Assembly: GCF_036347135.1 (NCBI RefSeq)
Contig: NZ_CP108938.1
Span: 10,602,001 to 10,666,000, forward strand
From: Streptomyces sp. NBC_00775
Lineage (GTDB): Bacteria > Actinomycetota > Actinomycetes > Streptomycetales > Streptomycetaceae
DNA: 64,000 bases
Reading direction: 5' to 3'
The notes under the pieces were generated by a model that searched no databases, had not been told where the DNA came from, and saw only the letters and a program-made list of their open reading frames with translations. This document shows, one piece after another, positions 1-9,400 of this stretch; position 1 is the first letter of the stretch; each line of letters opens with the position of its first letter. The translations under genes and the position numbers were made by a program.

Positions 1-24
1 ACCACCTTCACGATCAACATCCAG

Positions 25-86
25 TGACTTGTTCCTCGGGCTGAAGCCCGAGGATTCTGGCCTTCTTGTCCGACCCTGTGCCGCTA
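25..86 (-). ncRNA. IS605 right end / predicted omega-RNA tail, copy 1
   Basis: Right-end segment downstream of a TnpB relic. It keeps two hairpins: a 7-bp GTGCCGC/GCGGCAC stem whose loop holds the tnpB stop codon, and a perfect 8-bp CCTCGGGC/GCCCGAGG stem at 34-53. The same two hairpins recur in the other three IS605 copies here. In TnpB systems this region is the 3' part of the omega-RNA, and the flanking host DNA (positions 1-24 read on the minus strand) would be the guide. Expression is inferred. Confidence 0.45.
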
Positions 87-481
87 CGCGGCACGGGGTT
101 CGGGCAGGGATCCGTGGCTTCCTGTTTCTTCGCGCTGTGCCGGGACGAGTCCTGGTCTGACCTCCGCTCCGCAGGCTGCAACCGCCAGTCCGGCGGCCGT
201 TTTGACGTTGATCGCGGCGTTGTGGTCCCGGTCGTGGAGGGTCCCGCAGGCGGTGCAGGTCCATTCCCGGACGTTCAGGGGCTTGGGTCCGTCTTTGATA
301 CCGCAGGCCGAACAGGTCTGGGAGGTCTGTGTGAACCGGCCGATCTTCACCACAGTCCGGCCATACCGGGCCGCCTTGTACTCCAGCATGGTCACGAACG
401 CCGACCATCCGGCGTCGTGGACACTCTTGGCCAGTCTGGTGCGCGCGAGTCCTTTGACCGCCAGGTCTTCCACGCCGTCAA
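84..481 (-). pseudogene. tnpB: TnpB C-terminal relic, copy 1
   Basis: About 130 C-terminal residues of an IS200/IS605 TnpB nuclease. It begins at the RuvC-II segment (VEDLAVKGL), keeps the CSACG and CTACG zinc-finger pairs and the RuvC-III motif DRDHNAAIN, and ends like the intact copy at 44,240-45,463. The N-terminal two thirds, with the first RuvC aspartate, is gone, so it cannot encode an active nuclease. Beyond the break the minus strand reads into an unrelated IS630-like fragment. Confidence 0.85.
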
Positions 482-610
482 ACTCCCGTCTGCCCCGCGA
501 CGCCATGCACGCGCCCCCACCCTCGAACGCACCGCTCGACAAGGTTCAGCCACGACGAGCCGGTCGGTGTGAAGTGGCTAGATCTGGGCGATGCATGGCT
601 GGTCACTCTG
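482..610 (-). pseudogene. IS630-type transposase fragment
   Basis: A short minus-strand stretch reads SHFTPTGSSWLNLVERC, which resembles the conserved HFTPTSSSWLNLVE segment near the last catalytic residue of IS630-family DDE transposases. Nothing else of the protein is recognisable on either side. It abuts the truncated TnpB, so two mobile elements were joined here by deletion or nested insertion. Confidence 0.45.
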
Positions 611-1314
611 GGCCGAAACCCGGTTGCGCAGTGTTGGAGGATGAGGGACATGGTCACCGAAGAGCGCGCCGCGCCGACCGTGCCCTCAAGGAGCCTTTCC
701 CCGGTGGCCGGCTCGCCCGCCCTTTGCTCTACGAAGAGCCGGCCCAGCGGCCCCATCACGTGCAGCGTGCCGATGTCCCACAGTGTGCGCATCACCATCG
801 GCGGTGCGGACGGCCGGGCACGGGACTCATCCAGCCCGGCCTCCCTGGCCGCGGGCGGGCGACGTGGGGCCGATCCGCTGAACCGAGCCCAGCCTCAACG
901 ACCTCGTGCATGGTCAGCGTGAGCACATGATCGGCCGTGCCATCAGCGATGCCGTGCTCGACCGGGATTCGGGCTGATGAGTGGGCGAACCCGGCCGCAG
1001 ATCTGAGCACTTAGTCCCTGATAACCGGCATCAGCAGACCTGCCTCGATAGTGCTTGGCGCAGGGGAGCGGCCGATGCCTCGGAGGGCCGTGTGGACTGG
1101 TTCGATGACGCAGTCGAGCGGGCGGCAGGAGGGCCCGAGGGCATAGGGGTGCCCTGAGCAACGGGGAACGTGGGAGTTGCCCGAGCTGGGGCGTCGCGGG
1201 GTGAGCGAGCCCCGACAGGCCCTGCCGAAGACTGCATGAACGGATCTTCCATGATGCGGAAATCGGCTTCCGTATGGATGGGGGGCTCTAGTGCCTCACG
1301 TGACGGCGAGTGTG
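611..1314. other. about 700 bp with no supported gene
   Basis: Several short frames are open on both strands, mostly because of high GC, but none shows a recognisable domain, a good ribosome-binding site or sustained coding character. The minus strand at 792-1010 is open next to the IS630 fragment and may be decayed coding DNA. I cannot identify it. Confidence 0.4.
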
Positions 1315-2067
1315 TCAAGACCTCCTCTCTGGGAGGCGGGTGAGGTCAGGCTCCCTGGTGCGCAGCTGCCGCCACAGCTGTTCATCGACCCGGTCGAGGA
1401 AGGTCAAGGCCTCGCGCTCGACCGCTTCGGCGGCAGCTCCGGTCCGGCCGTGGTTGTCGATCCGCTGGTACGCCAGGTGGAGCTGTTCCAGAGCGCGGTG
1501 GATCTCCGCCGGCGCCACGGGGACGATCTTCGCGACGGGCCGTACGTAGTTCGGCCACCACCCCGTGACCGCCTCGCGCAGCAGCACGCGCAGCTGCCCC
1601 GTCCTGCCGCATGCGCCGACGAAGCAGGCGGGCGGCGGCCGAAGTACCTCGAACAATGCTTGGGTCTGCCGTTCGGACCCGCGCCAGCGGTTGCGCCGTT
1701 CCGCCTCGGCGTAGCGGTCGCGGGTCATGCCTACCCCCAGGGCCACCTGCTCCACCGTCAGTCCGAGGAGCGTCCGGCACTGCAGGAGCGTAGCCGGTTC
1801 GCCGAGCAGATCACCCGGCGAGCACCACAACGCGGCTGCCAGTGCGTTGATTTGATGGGCTGTCGGCGCCTCCGTGCCCCGCTCCCAGGCCAGGAGTGTG
1901 TCGGGGTGGAGGGGGTGCCCTTGGAAGGCCGAGACGGCCCAGGCGACCTGGCCGCGCGTGAGTCCGAGCTGCTCGCGCACGCGGGCGGCGTGGCGGGGCT
2001 CGAGCGGGGGATAGGCGGAGTCTTCTTCGCCCTCGGACGGGCTGTGGAGATCGTCTTGGGATGGCAT
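1315..2067 (-). CDS. XRE-type helix-turn-helix regulator with a Streptomyces C-terminal region
   Basis: A 250-residue soluble protein. The N-terminal third (about residues 15-85) looks like a lambda-repressor/XRE helix-turn-helix: it starts ARVREQLGLTRGQVAWAVSAF and continues with LLAWERGTEAPTAHQINALAAAL. A second, weaker helical repeat follows (LLGLTVEQVALGVGMTRDRY). The C-terminal half is Arg/Glu-rich and unrecognised. The ATG at 2067 (MPSQDD) was chosen because the helix-turn-helix starts soon after it; the frame stays open upstream. A 17-bp palindrome 40-56 bp upstream of the start is a candidate autoregulatory operator. Targets are unknown; the divergent permease is the obvious neighbour. 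Confidence 0.7.
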   Translation of the reverse strand: MPSQDDLHSPSEGEEDSAYPPLEPRHAARVREQLGLTRGQVAWAVSAFQGHPLHPDTLLAWERGTEAPTAHQINALAAALWCSPGDLLGEPATLLQCRTLLGLTVEQVALGVGMTRDRYAEAERRNRWRGSERQTQALFEVLRPPPACFVGACGRTGQLRVLLREAVTGWWPNYVRPVAKIVPVAPAEIHRALEQLHLAYQRIDNHGRTGAAAEAVEREALTFLDRVDEQLWRQLRTREPDLTRLPERRS

Positions 2068-2106
2068 AGCCGGACACCGTAGGGCCGGGGGCCGCCCCAG
2101 CCAAGA

Positions 2107-2123
2107 CCTGCGGATTCCGCAGG
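2107..2123. promoter_or_regulatory. 17-bp palindrome upstream of the XRE-type gene
   Basis: CCTGCGGA-T-TCCGCAGG is a perfect 8-bp inverted repeat around one base. It lies between the XRE-type regulator and the divergently transcribed permease, a typical place for an operator. The role is inferred from position only. A TTGACA hexamer occurs at 2149-2154, but no convincing -10 box follows it. Confidence 0.4.
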
Positions 2124-2432
2124 AGTTCAGGACGCCGGTTGACGCGCGTTGACAGCCCTGGCCGACGGCGGTTGTGCGTACCTCCAAAGAATCACAGGAA
2201 TCAATTGGTCTGCCTGGAGGAGTTGACGACCAGGGGTCCTGTTCGTATGGTCGCAGCCGTCCACAGTGGAAAGTAAATTCCGCAACAGGGAATCGCGTCG
2301 TTCTCCGCACTCCGGAATCCGGCACGATTTCCGTATCCCTCCGGGCAGGTCCGTCCACTTGTCCGGCCGTGCTTCGCTCTCGACCGTCCCAGCCGTGCGC
2401 CGGCCGGGCGGTCTCTCGGAGGGACTGTCCCC

Positions 2433-3884
2433 ATGCGCTCGCCTAGGCTCTTGACGCACGACCGCTCCGCCCCGTCCCTCCCCGCCCATCCCGCGGACGA
2501 AGTGCTGCCCATGCGGCGGATGATCCCCGCCGCCCTGCAGCACGTGGGCAGCATGTACGCGGGCCTCGCGGCGCCTCCGCTGATCATCGGCGGCGCGATC
2601 GGCCTGACCGCGGCACAGCTCACCGCTCTGCTGGCCGCGAGCCTGGTCGTCGCGGGCCTGGCCACCGTCGCCCAGACGCTGCGCTTCTGGGGTGTCGGAG
2701 CCGGGCTGCCCGTCACCAACGGCGTCTCGTTCGCCGTGGTTTCCCCGGTCCTGGCCGCTTCCGCGTCACGGGGGCAGGACACCCTGCCTCTGGTGTTCGG
2801 CGCCACCCTCGTCGCCGGGGTCGTCTGCTTCCTCCTGGCGCCGGCCTTCTGCCGGCTCGTCCGCTTCTTCCCGCCCGTCGTCAGCGGTTCCGTCATCACG
2901 TTGGTCGGCCTCTCGCTGCTGCCGGTGGCCGGGAAGTGGGCCCGGGGCGGCGACCCCGAGTCCTCCGGCTACGGCTCACCGTCCAACCTCGCGCTCGCCG
3001 CCGGAACCCTCGCCTTCACGCTTGTCCTCCACCGACTCCTCAGCGGACGTTTCCTGCAACGGGTGGCGATCCTGCTCGGCCTCATCGCCGGCACGGCCGC
3101 CGCGGTGCCGATGGGCAAGGTCGACTTTGACCACCTCTCCCAGGCACCGCTGTTCGCGCTTCCGCAACCGTTCGCCTTCGGCGCCCCGCAGTTCGAGGCG
3201 CCGGTCATCGCCACCATGCTCGTCGTCATGCTCGTTTCCATGACGGAGTCCACCGCGTCCCTGATCGCGGTGGGATCGGTCGTCGACAGGCCGGTCGACG
3301 ACCGCGTCATCGCGGGCAGCCTGCGCGCCCAGGGTCTGGGCACCGCACTCGGCGGCGCCCTGGGAGCCTTCGTGAGCTGCGCCTACGGGCAGAACGTCGG
3401 CCTGGTCGCGATCAGTCGCATCCGCAGCCGGTACGCGGTCACCCTGTGCGGAGCGATCCTGGTCCTCATGGGCCTCGTGCCGGTCCTGGGCTCGCTGGTC
3501 GCGCTCGTGCCGCTGCCCGTACTCGGCGGGGCGGGAGTCGTCTTCTTCGGCTCGATCACCGTCGCCGGAATCCGGACCCTCGCCAAGGCATCCCTGGCCA
3601 CCGGGCACAACGGCATCATCGTGTCCGTCGCCCTCGCCTTCGGCCTCTTCCCCATCGCATCGGCCGACTTCTACGACCGGCTCCCCGCGCCCGTCACCAT
3701 GGTGCTGGGATCGGGCATCACTGCGGGATGCCTCGCCGCCGTCCTCCTCAACCTGCTCCTGAACCACTTTGGACGGGGCAGCGAGGCCAACGAGAGCCAC
3801 ATCCCCACCGCACAGGTCAACGCCTTCGACGGCATCGACAGTCAGGCACACCTTCCCCCGCGTTCAGTCCGACAACGACGATGA
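2433..3884 (+). CDS. NCS2-family nucleobase (uracil/xanthine/urate) permease
   Basis: A 483-residue integral membrane protein with about 12-14 hydrophobic segments. The N-terminus (HPADEVLP followed by LQHVGSMYAG) and the YGQNVGLVAISRIRSR segment near residue 320 are signatures of the NCS2 nucleobase:cation symporters. The start at 2433 is preferred over the ATG at 2511 because the conserved HPADEVLP lies between them. The last dozen residues after NAFDGIDSQ do not look native. A truncated transposase begins directly after the stop, so an insertion or deletion has probably replaced the natural C-terminal tail. The substrate cannot be told from sequence alone; purine bases are most likely. Confidence 0.85.
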   Translation: MRSPRLLTHDRSAPSLPAHPADEVLPMRRMIPAALQHVGSMYAGLAAPPLIIGGAIGLTAAQLTALLAASLVVAGLATVAQTLRFWGVGAGLPVTNGVSFAVVSPVLAASASRGQDTLPLVFGATLVAGVVCFLLAPAFCRLVRFFPPVVSGSVITLVGLSLLPVAGKWARGGDPESSGYGSPSNLALAAGTLAFTLVLHRLLSGRFLQRVAILLGLIAGTAAAVPMGKVDFDHLSQAPLFALPQPFAFGAPQFEAPVIATMLVVMLVSMTESTASLIAVGSVVDRPVDDRVIAGSLRAQGLGTALGGALGAFVSCAYGQNVGLVAISRIRSRYAVTLCGAILVLMGLVPVLGSLVALVPLPVLGGAGVVFFGSITVAGIRTLAKASLATGHNGIIVSVALAFGLFPIASADFYDRLPAPVTMVLGSGITAGCLAAVLLNLLLNHFGRGSEANESHIPTAQVNAFDGIDSQAHLPPRSVRQRR

Positions 3885-3885
3885 A

Positions 3886-4873
3886 TCGAGCTGGTCGAGG
3901 ACAAGCTGGTGCGGTGCCGCAAGCTGCGCATCGACACCACCGTGATCGAAGCCGACATCGACCACCCCACGGACGCCGACCTGCTGGACCACGGCGTGCG
4001 CAAGCTGGGCCGACTGGTACGCCGGATCAAGGCCGCGGGCGGCGCCAGGCGCACCCGCTTCCGTGATCGCACCGATCAGCAGGGCGCCGCTTGAAGGAGT
4101 TCTCGCGCACCCTGCGACGACGCACCGGCCAGGCGATGGGCGAGACCGACCGGCTCACCGGTGAGATCGCCACCGCGGCGCGCGCGACACTGCGGGACGC
4201 GGCCACGGCGGAGCGCAACGCCCGCCGCGCGCTGGGCAAACGGCCTTCGGGACGCCTCGCGCGAGTGGTGGCGGGGCCGGCCGAGACCTCGGCCGGCACT
4301 CGCCGGCTGCTGGAGCAGACCGCTTTGCGGCTGGCGGGCATCCGCACCATCCCCGACCGGCTGGTCTCGTTAGCCGACCCCGAGGCCCGGCCGATCCGCA
4401 AGGGCAAGCCTCAGCACCCCACCCAGTTCGGTTACACCACCCTGGTCGCCGAGGATGAACGCGGCTTCGTCGTCGACCACCAAGTCAACCGCGGGAACCC
4501 GCCCGACGCACCGCAACTTGTGCCCTCGGTCGAGCGAGTGACCGCGCTCACTGGCCGACCGCCCGGCACCGTCGTCCCCGACCGCGGCTTTGGCACCGCC
4601 GCCAACGACCGGGCGCCGGCCGAACTCGGCGTCCAGCGGATCGGCCTCCGACGCAACGGAACACCGGGAAAGACTCGACGCGAGCACGAGCGCACCCGCC
4701 CGTTCCGCCGGATGCGGAACTGGAGAGTCGGCATCGAAGCCCGTATCAGCCACCTCAAGCGCAGCTTCGGCTTCCGCCGCACCCGGCTGCGCCGCCTGGC
4801 AGGCGCGCAGACCTGGGCCGGACTCGGGATCTTCGCCTACAACCTCCATCGGATGACTGTCAGCGGCCGGTGA
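3886..4873 (+). pseudogene. ISNCY/IS1182-like DDE transposase, truncated and frameshifted
   Basis: Two overlapping frames encode consecutive parts of one transposase. The first runs from 3886 (ELVEDKLVRCRKL through KLGRLVRRIKAAG). The second, from about 4091, carries the catalytic-core segment VSLADPEARPIRKGKPQHPT, then FGYTTLVAEDE, and ends with ISHLKRSFGFRRTRL. The N-terminal third is missing, fused to the permease end, and a frameshift near 4075-4090 separates the halves. It cannot make a working enzyme. I am confident it is a DDE transposase and less sure of the exact family. Confidence 0.75.
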
Positions 4874-4974
4874 GGACGCAACTACCCCTGGCCCCGGCAC
4901 AGGAGTGAGCCCGCAGCAACAGGCCTGCCACCAGGCCAAAACCCTTTTTCAGGGGCAAGCAGCTAGCCGCCCGG

Positions 4975-5913
4975 TCAGAAGGCGTGTGCCATCAGCTCCG
5001 CGAACAGCGTGTGCTCGTCGGCATCGAGGCCCCGCGAGCGGAACCAGCCGCAGATGTTGGCGCAGTCGCGCTGGAGGAAGGTCATCCCGTTGAGGTTGCC
5101 GACCAGGTCGACGATCTGTGGCAGGTCGATGATGACCAGCCGCTCGCCCGCCGCCAGGATGTTGTACGCCGAGAGGTCGCCGTGCACGAAACCGTTCTGC
5201 ACCATCGTCGCGAGCGCATCGGTGAGTTGTTCGAAGTACGCCGCCAGCAGCTCGGGTGAGGGGCGGGTCTGGGCGAGCCGGGGTGCGGTCGCGACGGCGC
5301 CGTCCTCGTCGACGACAGTGATCCACTCCATCAGGATCTCGGTGCCGTCGATCTGGACCGGATAGGGAACCGGCAGCCCGAGGTTCCAGAGCCGCACCAG
5401 CGCACCCCACTCGGACACCGCCCACTCGCCGGCCGCGACCTGCCGGCCGAAGGTGCTCTTCCGCTTGAGGGCCCGCTCGTCACGTGAGCGCTTCATCGAG
5501 CGGCCCTCGGTGTAGGACGCGGCGCGGTGGAAGGCCCGGTGCTCGGGAGAGCGGTACCGCTTGGCCGCCATGACCACGCCGGCGGCGGGGTCGAGCGGGT
5601 CGGCGCGTTCGACGAGGTGGACGTCGGCCTCCTTGCCGGTCTTGAGGACGCCGAGCTCGGTGTCGATCGCGCCCTGCGAGGTCACCACCCAGTCCGGGAG
5701 CGGCTCGGGGCCTCGGCAGAGGGGTTCGACGCTGAGCCAGGTCGACCAGCGCTGGCCGTCCTCGAGGTCGTCGTAGGAACGGAAGTCGAAGACGAACCGG
5801 TCGTCGACGTCGCCCAGGTCGTCCGGCGGCGGGACGTGGCGGTAGGGGTCGGTGATGAAGTCGTCAGGAAATGCCGGGTGCTGAGGGTGCTGCGAGAGAT
5901 CGTCGTGAGACAT
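4975..5913 (-). CDS. RIO1-like atypical serine protein kinase
   Basis: A 312-residue cytoplasmic protein of the RIO family. It has a RIO-type ATP loop GKEADVHL (93-100), the Lys of AAKRY near 118, the catalytic HGD in VHGDLSAYN (H244, D246, N251) and the RIO metal-binding IIDLPQ (D263) in place of DFG. An Arg/Lys-rich segment (residues 137-147) fits the flexible loop of RIO kinases. In archaea and eukaryotes RIO1 acts in small-subunit ribosome maturation. Bacterial copies are common in Streptomyces but their substrate is unknown. It is transcribed away from the PKS operon and seems unrelated to it. Confidence 0.85.
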   Translation of the reverse strand: MSHDDLSQHPQHPAFPDDFITDPYRHVPPPDDLGDVDDRFVFDFRSYDDLEDGQRWSTWLSVEPLCRGPEPLPDWVVTSQGAIDTELGVLKTGKEADVHLVERADPLDPAAGVVMAAKRYRSPEHRAFHRAASYTEGRSMKRSRDERALKRKSTFGRQVAAGEWAVSEWGALVRLWNLGLPVPYPVQIDGTEILMEWITVVDEDGAVATAPRLAQTRPSPELLAAYFEQLTDALATMVQNGFVHGDLSAYNILAAGERLVIIDLPQIVDLVGNLNGMTFLQRDCANICGWFRSRGLDADEHTLFAELMAHAF

Positions 5914-6112
5914 CGCTGGAGGTGCTCCATGAGGTGAGAGAGGATCGGTCTGCGGGCAGGCCGAGGACAGTCGTAGTCACGGTCGTGCCTCCTCTCGTGG
6001 AGCACCGGGCAGCTCCCGGTGTCCCGCCCATGGTGAGGGGCGGAGACGGGGAGCGGCAACCGAATAAAGTCGGCCCGCGTCGAGCGGCCCCAGCGGTGCC
6101 GTAGGTTCCGGC
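5914..6112. other. upstream region of the RIO kinase gene
   Basis: Non-coding spacer that must hold the promoter of the minus-strand RIO gene. No operator-like palindrome stands out. With the peptidase relic that follows, about 560 bp separate the RIO gene from the PKS start. Confidence 0.4.
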
Positions 6113-6321
6113 GTGATCCTCCGTACCGGGCTCGTCCCGGCCCTGTTCGGGCTGACGTTGGCCGGGTCGTTGCCGGCCGGACGCCCGGTGCGAGCGGGAT
6201 GGGAGACCCGTATTTCCCACAGGACGGCAACGGCGGCATCGACGTGCTGCACCACGACGTCCGGGACGGCTACCGGGATGCATTCCTTGCCGACTGGAAC
6301 ACCGAACCTCGCGCTGCGTAA
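6113..6321 (+). pseudogene. N-terminal relic of a secreted M1-family aminopeptidase
   Basis: A short frame starting GTG at 6113 reads like a signal peptide (GLVPALFGLTLAGSLPAG). After a frameshift the neighbouring frame reads GDPYFPQDGNGGIDVLHHDV, matching the mature N-terminus of Streptomyces M1 metallopeptidases (GDPYFPxxGNGGYDVxHYD). That frame stops at 6321 and nothing of the zinc-binding domain follows. This is therefore a small 5' remnant, and the PKS operon begins about 160 bp further on. Confidence 0.55.
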
Positions 6322-6479
6322 ACGTCTGCAGAGCCGACGATGAAAAGGGGCGGCAGTGTCGGACGGCGTTGCCGTCGGGCACAGCGCAGTACAACCCCTT
6401 GGCGTAACTTGCCTCAAGGCTCCGTCCCGCATCCCTCGTCGGCAGTAACCCCAGGTCGGCCCAACGAGTTGGGGGAAGC

Positions 6480-9400
6480 GTGACCCAGGTGAACGACAAC
6501 GCTCGTACGATGTCCGATGCTTCCGCGGAGAATGCCGTTCTCCTTGCCACCACCCCGCCCGGGCATGCGGAGGCCCGGGACGGAGACGTCGCGGTGGTGG
6601 GCGTGGGGATCCGGCTGCCCGGGGGGATCCGGTCGCTCGACGGGTTGTGGGCGGCGCTGGCGGAGAGTCGGGACCTGGTCGGCAAGGTGCCGGGCGACCG
6701 GTTCGACGTGACGCGGTTCGTGTCGTCCGACGGACGTCCGCGCTCCGGCCGTACGTACACGGCCGCGGGCGGCTTCCTGGACGACGTAGCCGCCTTCGAC
6801 GCGGAGTTCTTCGGCATCTCGCCGAAGGAGGCATCCAGGCTGGACCCGCAGCAGCGGCTGCTCCTGGAGTGCGCCGTCGAAGCGTTCGGCGACGCGGGCA
6901 TCGACCCGGCGGCGCTGGCCGGCAGCGACACGGCGGTGATCATGGGCGTGTCGTCGCACGGATTCGGCGATCTGCAGCAGCGGCGGCCGCGCACGATGAA
7001 CGCGTATTCCATGAGCGGTACGGCGTCCTGCAACACCGCGAACCGGGTGTCGTACGTCTTCGATCTCCAGGGTGCGTCGTTCGCGGTGGACACGGCGTGT
7101 TCGTCGACGCTGACCGCGGTGCACCAGGCGTGTCAGGAGGTGCGGTCCGGGCGCAGTGCGCTCGCGCTCACGGGCGGTGTGAGCGTGATGCTCAATCCGT
7201 TGGAGAGTGTCGGGTTCGCGCAGGCGTCGATGCTCTCGCCCACCGGGCGGTGCCACCCGTTCTCCGAGCGCGCGGACGGCTTTGTGCGCGCGGAGGGAGC
7301 CGGTGTCCTCGTGCTCAAGCCGCTGTCTGCGGCGCTGGCGGACGGCGACCGGATCCACGGGGTGATCCTTGGCAGTGGTATCAACACGGACGGACGTACC
7401 GTCGGGTTGGCGCTGCCGAGTGCGCGCAGCCAAGCCGCGCTGCTGGCGCGGGTGTATGCCGAGGCGGGCATCGGCGCGGACGAGGTGGCGTACGTCGAGG
7501 CGCACGGCACAGGTACCCAGGCTGGGGATCCGGTGGAGTGTGCGGCGTTGGGTGAGGTGCTCGGGCGGCGCCGTACCTCGGGCGCGCCGCTGCCGATCGG
7601 ATCGGTGAAGTCGAACCTGGGGCACCTGGAGGCGGCGGCAGGCGTGCCCGGGCTGCTCAAGGCGCTGTTGGTGCTGAGGGAGCGGCGGATTCCCGCGACG
7701 CTGCACACGACTCCCCTGAGTTCGCGGATCGACTTCGCCGGGCTGGGCCTGGAGCCTGTGGCCAAGGCGCGCCCTCTGCCCGGGAAGCGGCCGGTGGCAG
7801 GGGTGAACTCCTTCGGGTTCGGCGGTGCCAACGCCCACGTGGTGCTGTCCGCAGCCCCCAAGGCGTACGACGGGGCGCGTCCCGGTTGCGACGGCCCACT
7901 CCCGCTCGTTGTGTCCGCTCGTACGCCGCAGGCGTTGGAGGCTGCCGCCGTCCGGTGGGCGGAGCACCTGGAGGACCTGGTTCCGGACGCCTTTTACGAC
8001 ACGGCCTACACGGCGTGCCGTCGTCAGGCCCGGTATGAGCATCGTTTCGCGTTGCTGGCCGAGGACCCGTCAGCGGCGCTGCGGCGGGTGGCACGCGGCG
8101 AGCCCGCACGGGGCACGGCTCGTGCGGTCGGTGTGGAGCGGGGTCGTATCGGACTCGTCTTCAACGGCAACGGCTCCCAGTGGGCGGGGATGGGGGCGGA
8201 ACTCCTCGGTGCCGAAACGCACTTCACGGCTGAGGTCGACGCGGTCGACGAGGTGTTGCGCCCTCTGCTGGGCTGGTCGGTGAGGGAGGAGATGGCCGCA
8301 CCCCGCGGGCGGGAGGTGTGGCAGCGCACCGAGATCGCCCAGCCGATGCTGTTCGCCCTCCAGGCCGGGCTGGTCGCGGCGCTGACCGCGCGCGGTTTCG
8401 CTCCCGCCGCGATGTGCGGGCACAGCGTGGGCGAAGTCGCGGCCGCCTACTGCGCGGGAGCCCTGGACCGTGTGGCCGCCTGCCGGGTGATCGCCGCGCG
8501 CAGCCGCTCCCAGGGCGCGACCGCCGGGAGCGGGAGAATGGCGGCCGTCGGGCTCGGATCCGAGGACGCCGAAAAGCTGATCTTCGAGATGGGGCAGGCG
8601 AAGCGGCTGGTGATCGCCGGGATCAACAGCGCCCGGGACGTGACCGTCGCAGGGGACACCGCAGTGCTCGCCGCGTTCGGCGAAGAGCTCGGCGAGCGGG
8701 GGGTGTTCTTCCGCGACCTCGGGCTGGACTACGCCTTCCACAGCCCGGCCATGGACAAGTTGCGCGGGCCGCTCACGGCCATGCTGTCCGGGCTGCCGAC
8801 ACGGCCCGCTCACATCCCTCTGGCCTCCACGGTCACCGGGCGGCTCAGCAGCGGTGAGGTTCTCGACGCCGAGTACTGGTGGCGCAATGTCCGCGAGCCC
8901 GTCCGGTTCGCCGAAGGGGTGGACGTCCTCGTCGGTGAGGCCGGCTGCGACGTCCTGGTGGAGATCGGCCCGCACCCGGTACTCGGCGCGTATCTGCGCC
9001 GTGTCACGACCGGTGCCGGGCAGCCCGTCGCCGTGATCCCCACCCTCACGCGCACCGCCTCCGGCCCCGACGCGCTCGACGCCACTGTGGCGCAGCTGCT
9101 GGCGTGCGGGGCCGAAACCGACTGGAGCATCCCGTTCCCGCATCCAGGACGGGTGGCCGATGTGCCCGCCTATCCCTGGCAGCGTGAACGCCACTGGAAC
9201 GGCGATCCCGGATGGTGGCTGGAGACCGCGGCCGAGGACGACGGCGAGTCGGCGCAGCCCCCGCACGCGCTGCTCGGCGTACGACAGCCGGGAGCGCGGC
9301 CCGCCTGGCAGCAGGAGCTCTCCTCCGGCGCCCTGGGATGGCTCGCCGATCACCTGGTCGGCGAGACGGTGGTCGTGCCGGCAGCCGGATACGTGGACAT

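Noticed and set aside
2149..2177. Consensus promoter TTGACA before the permease
   Set aside because: No acceptable -10 hexamer at 16-19 bp, so I did not list it as a promoter.
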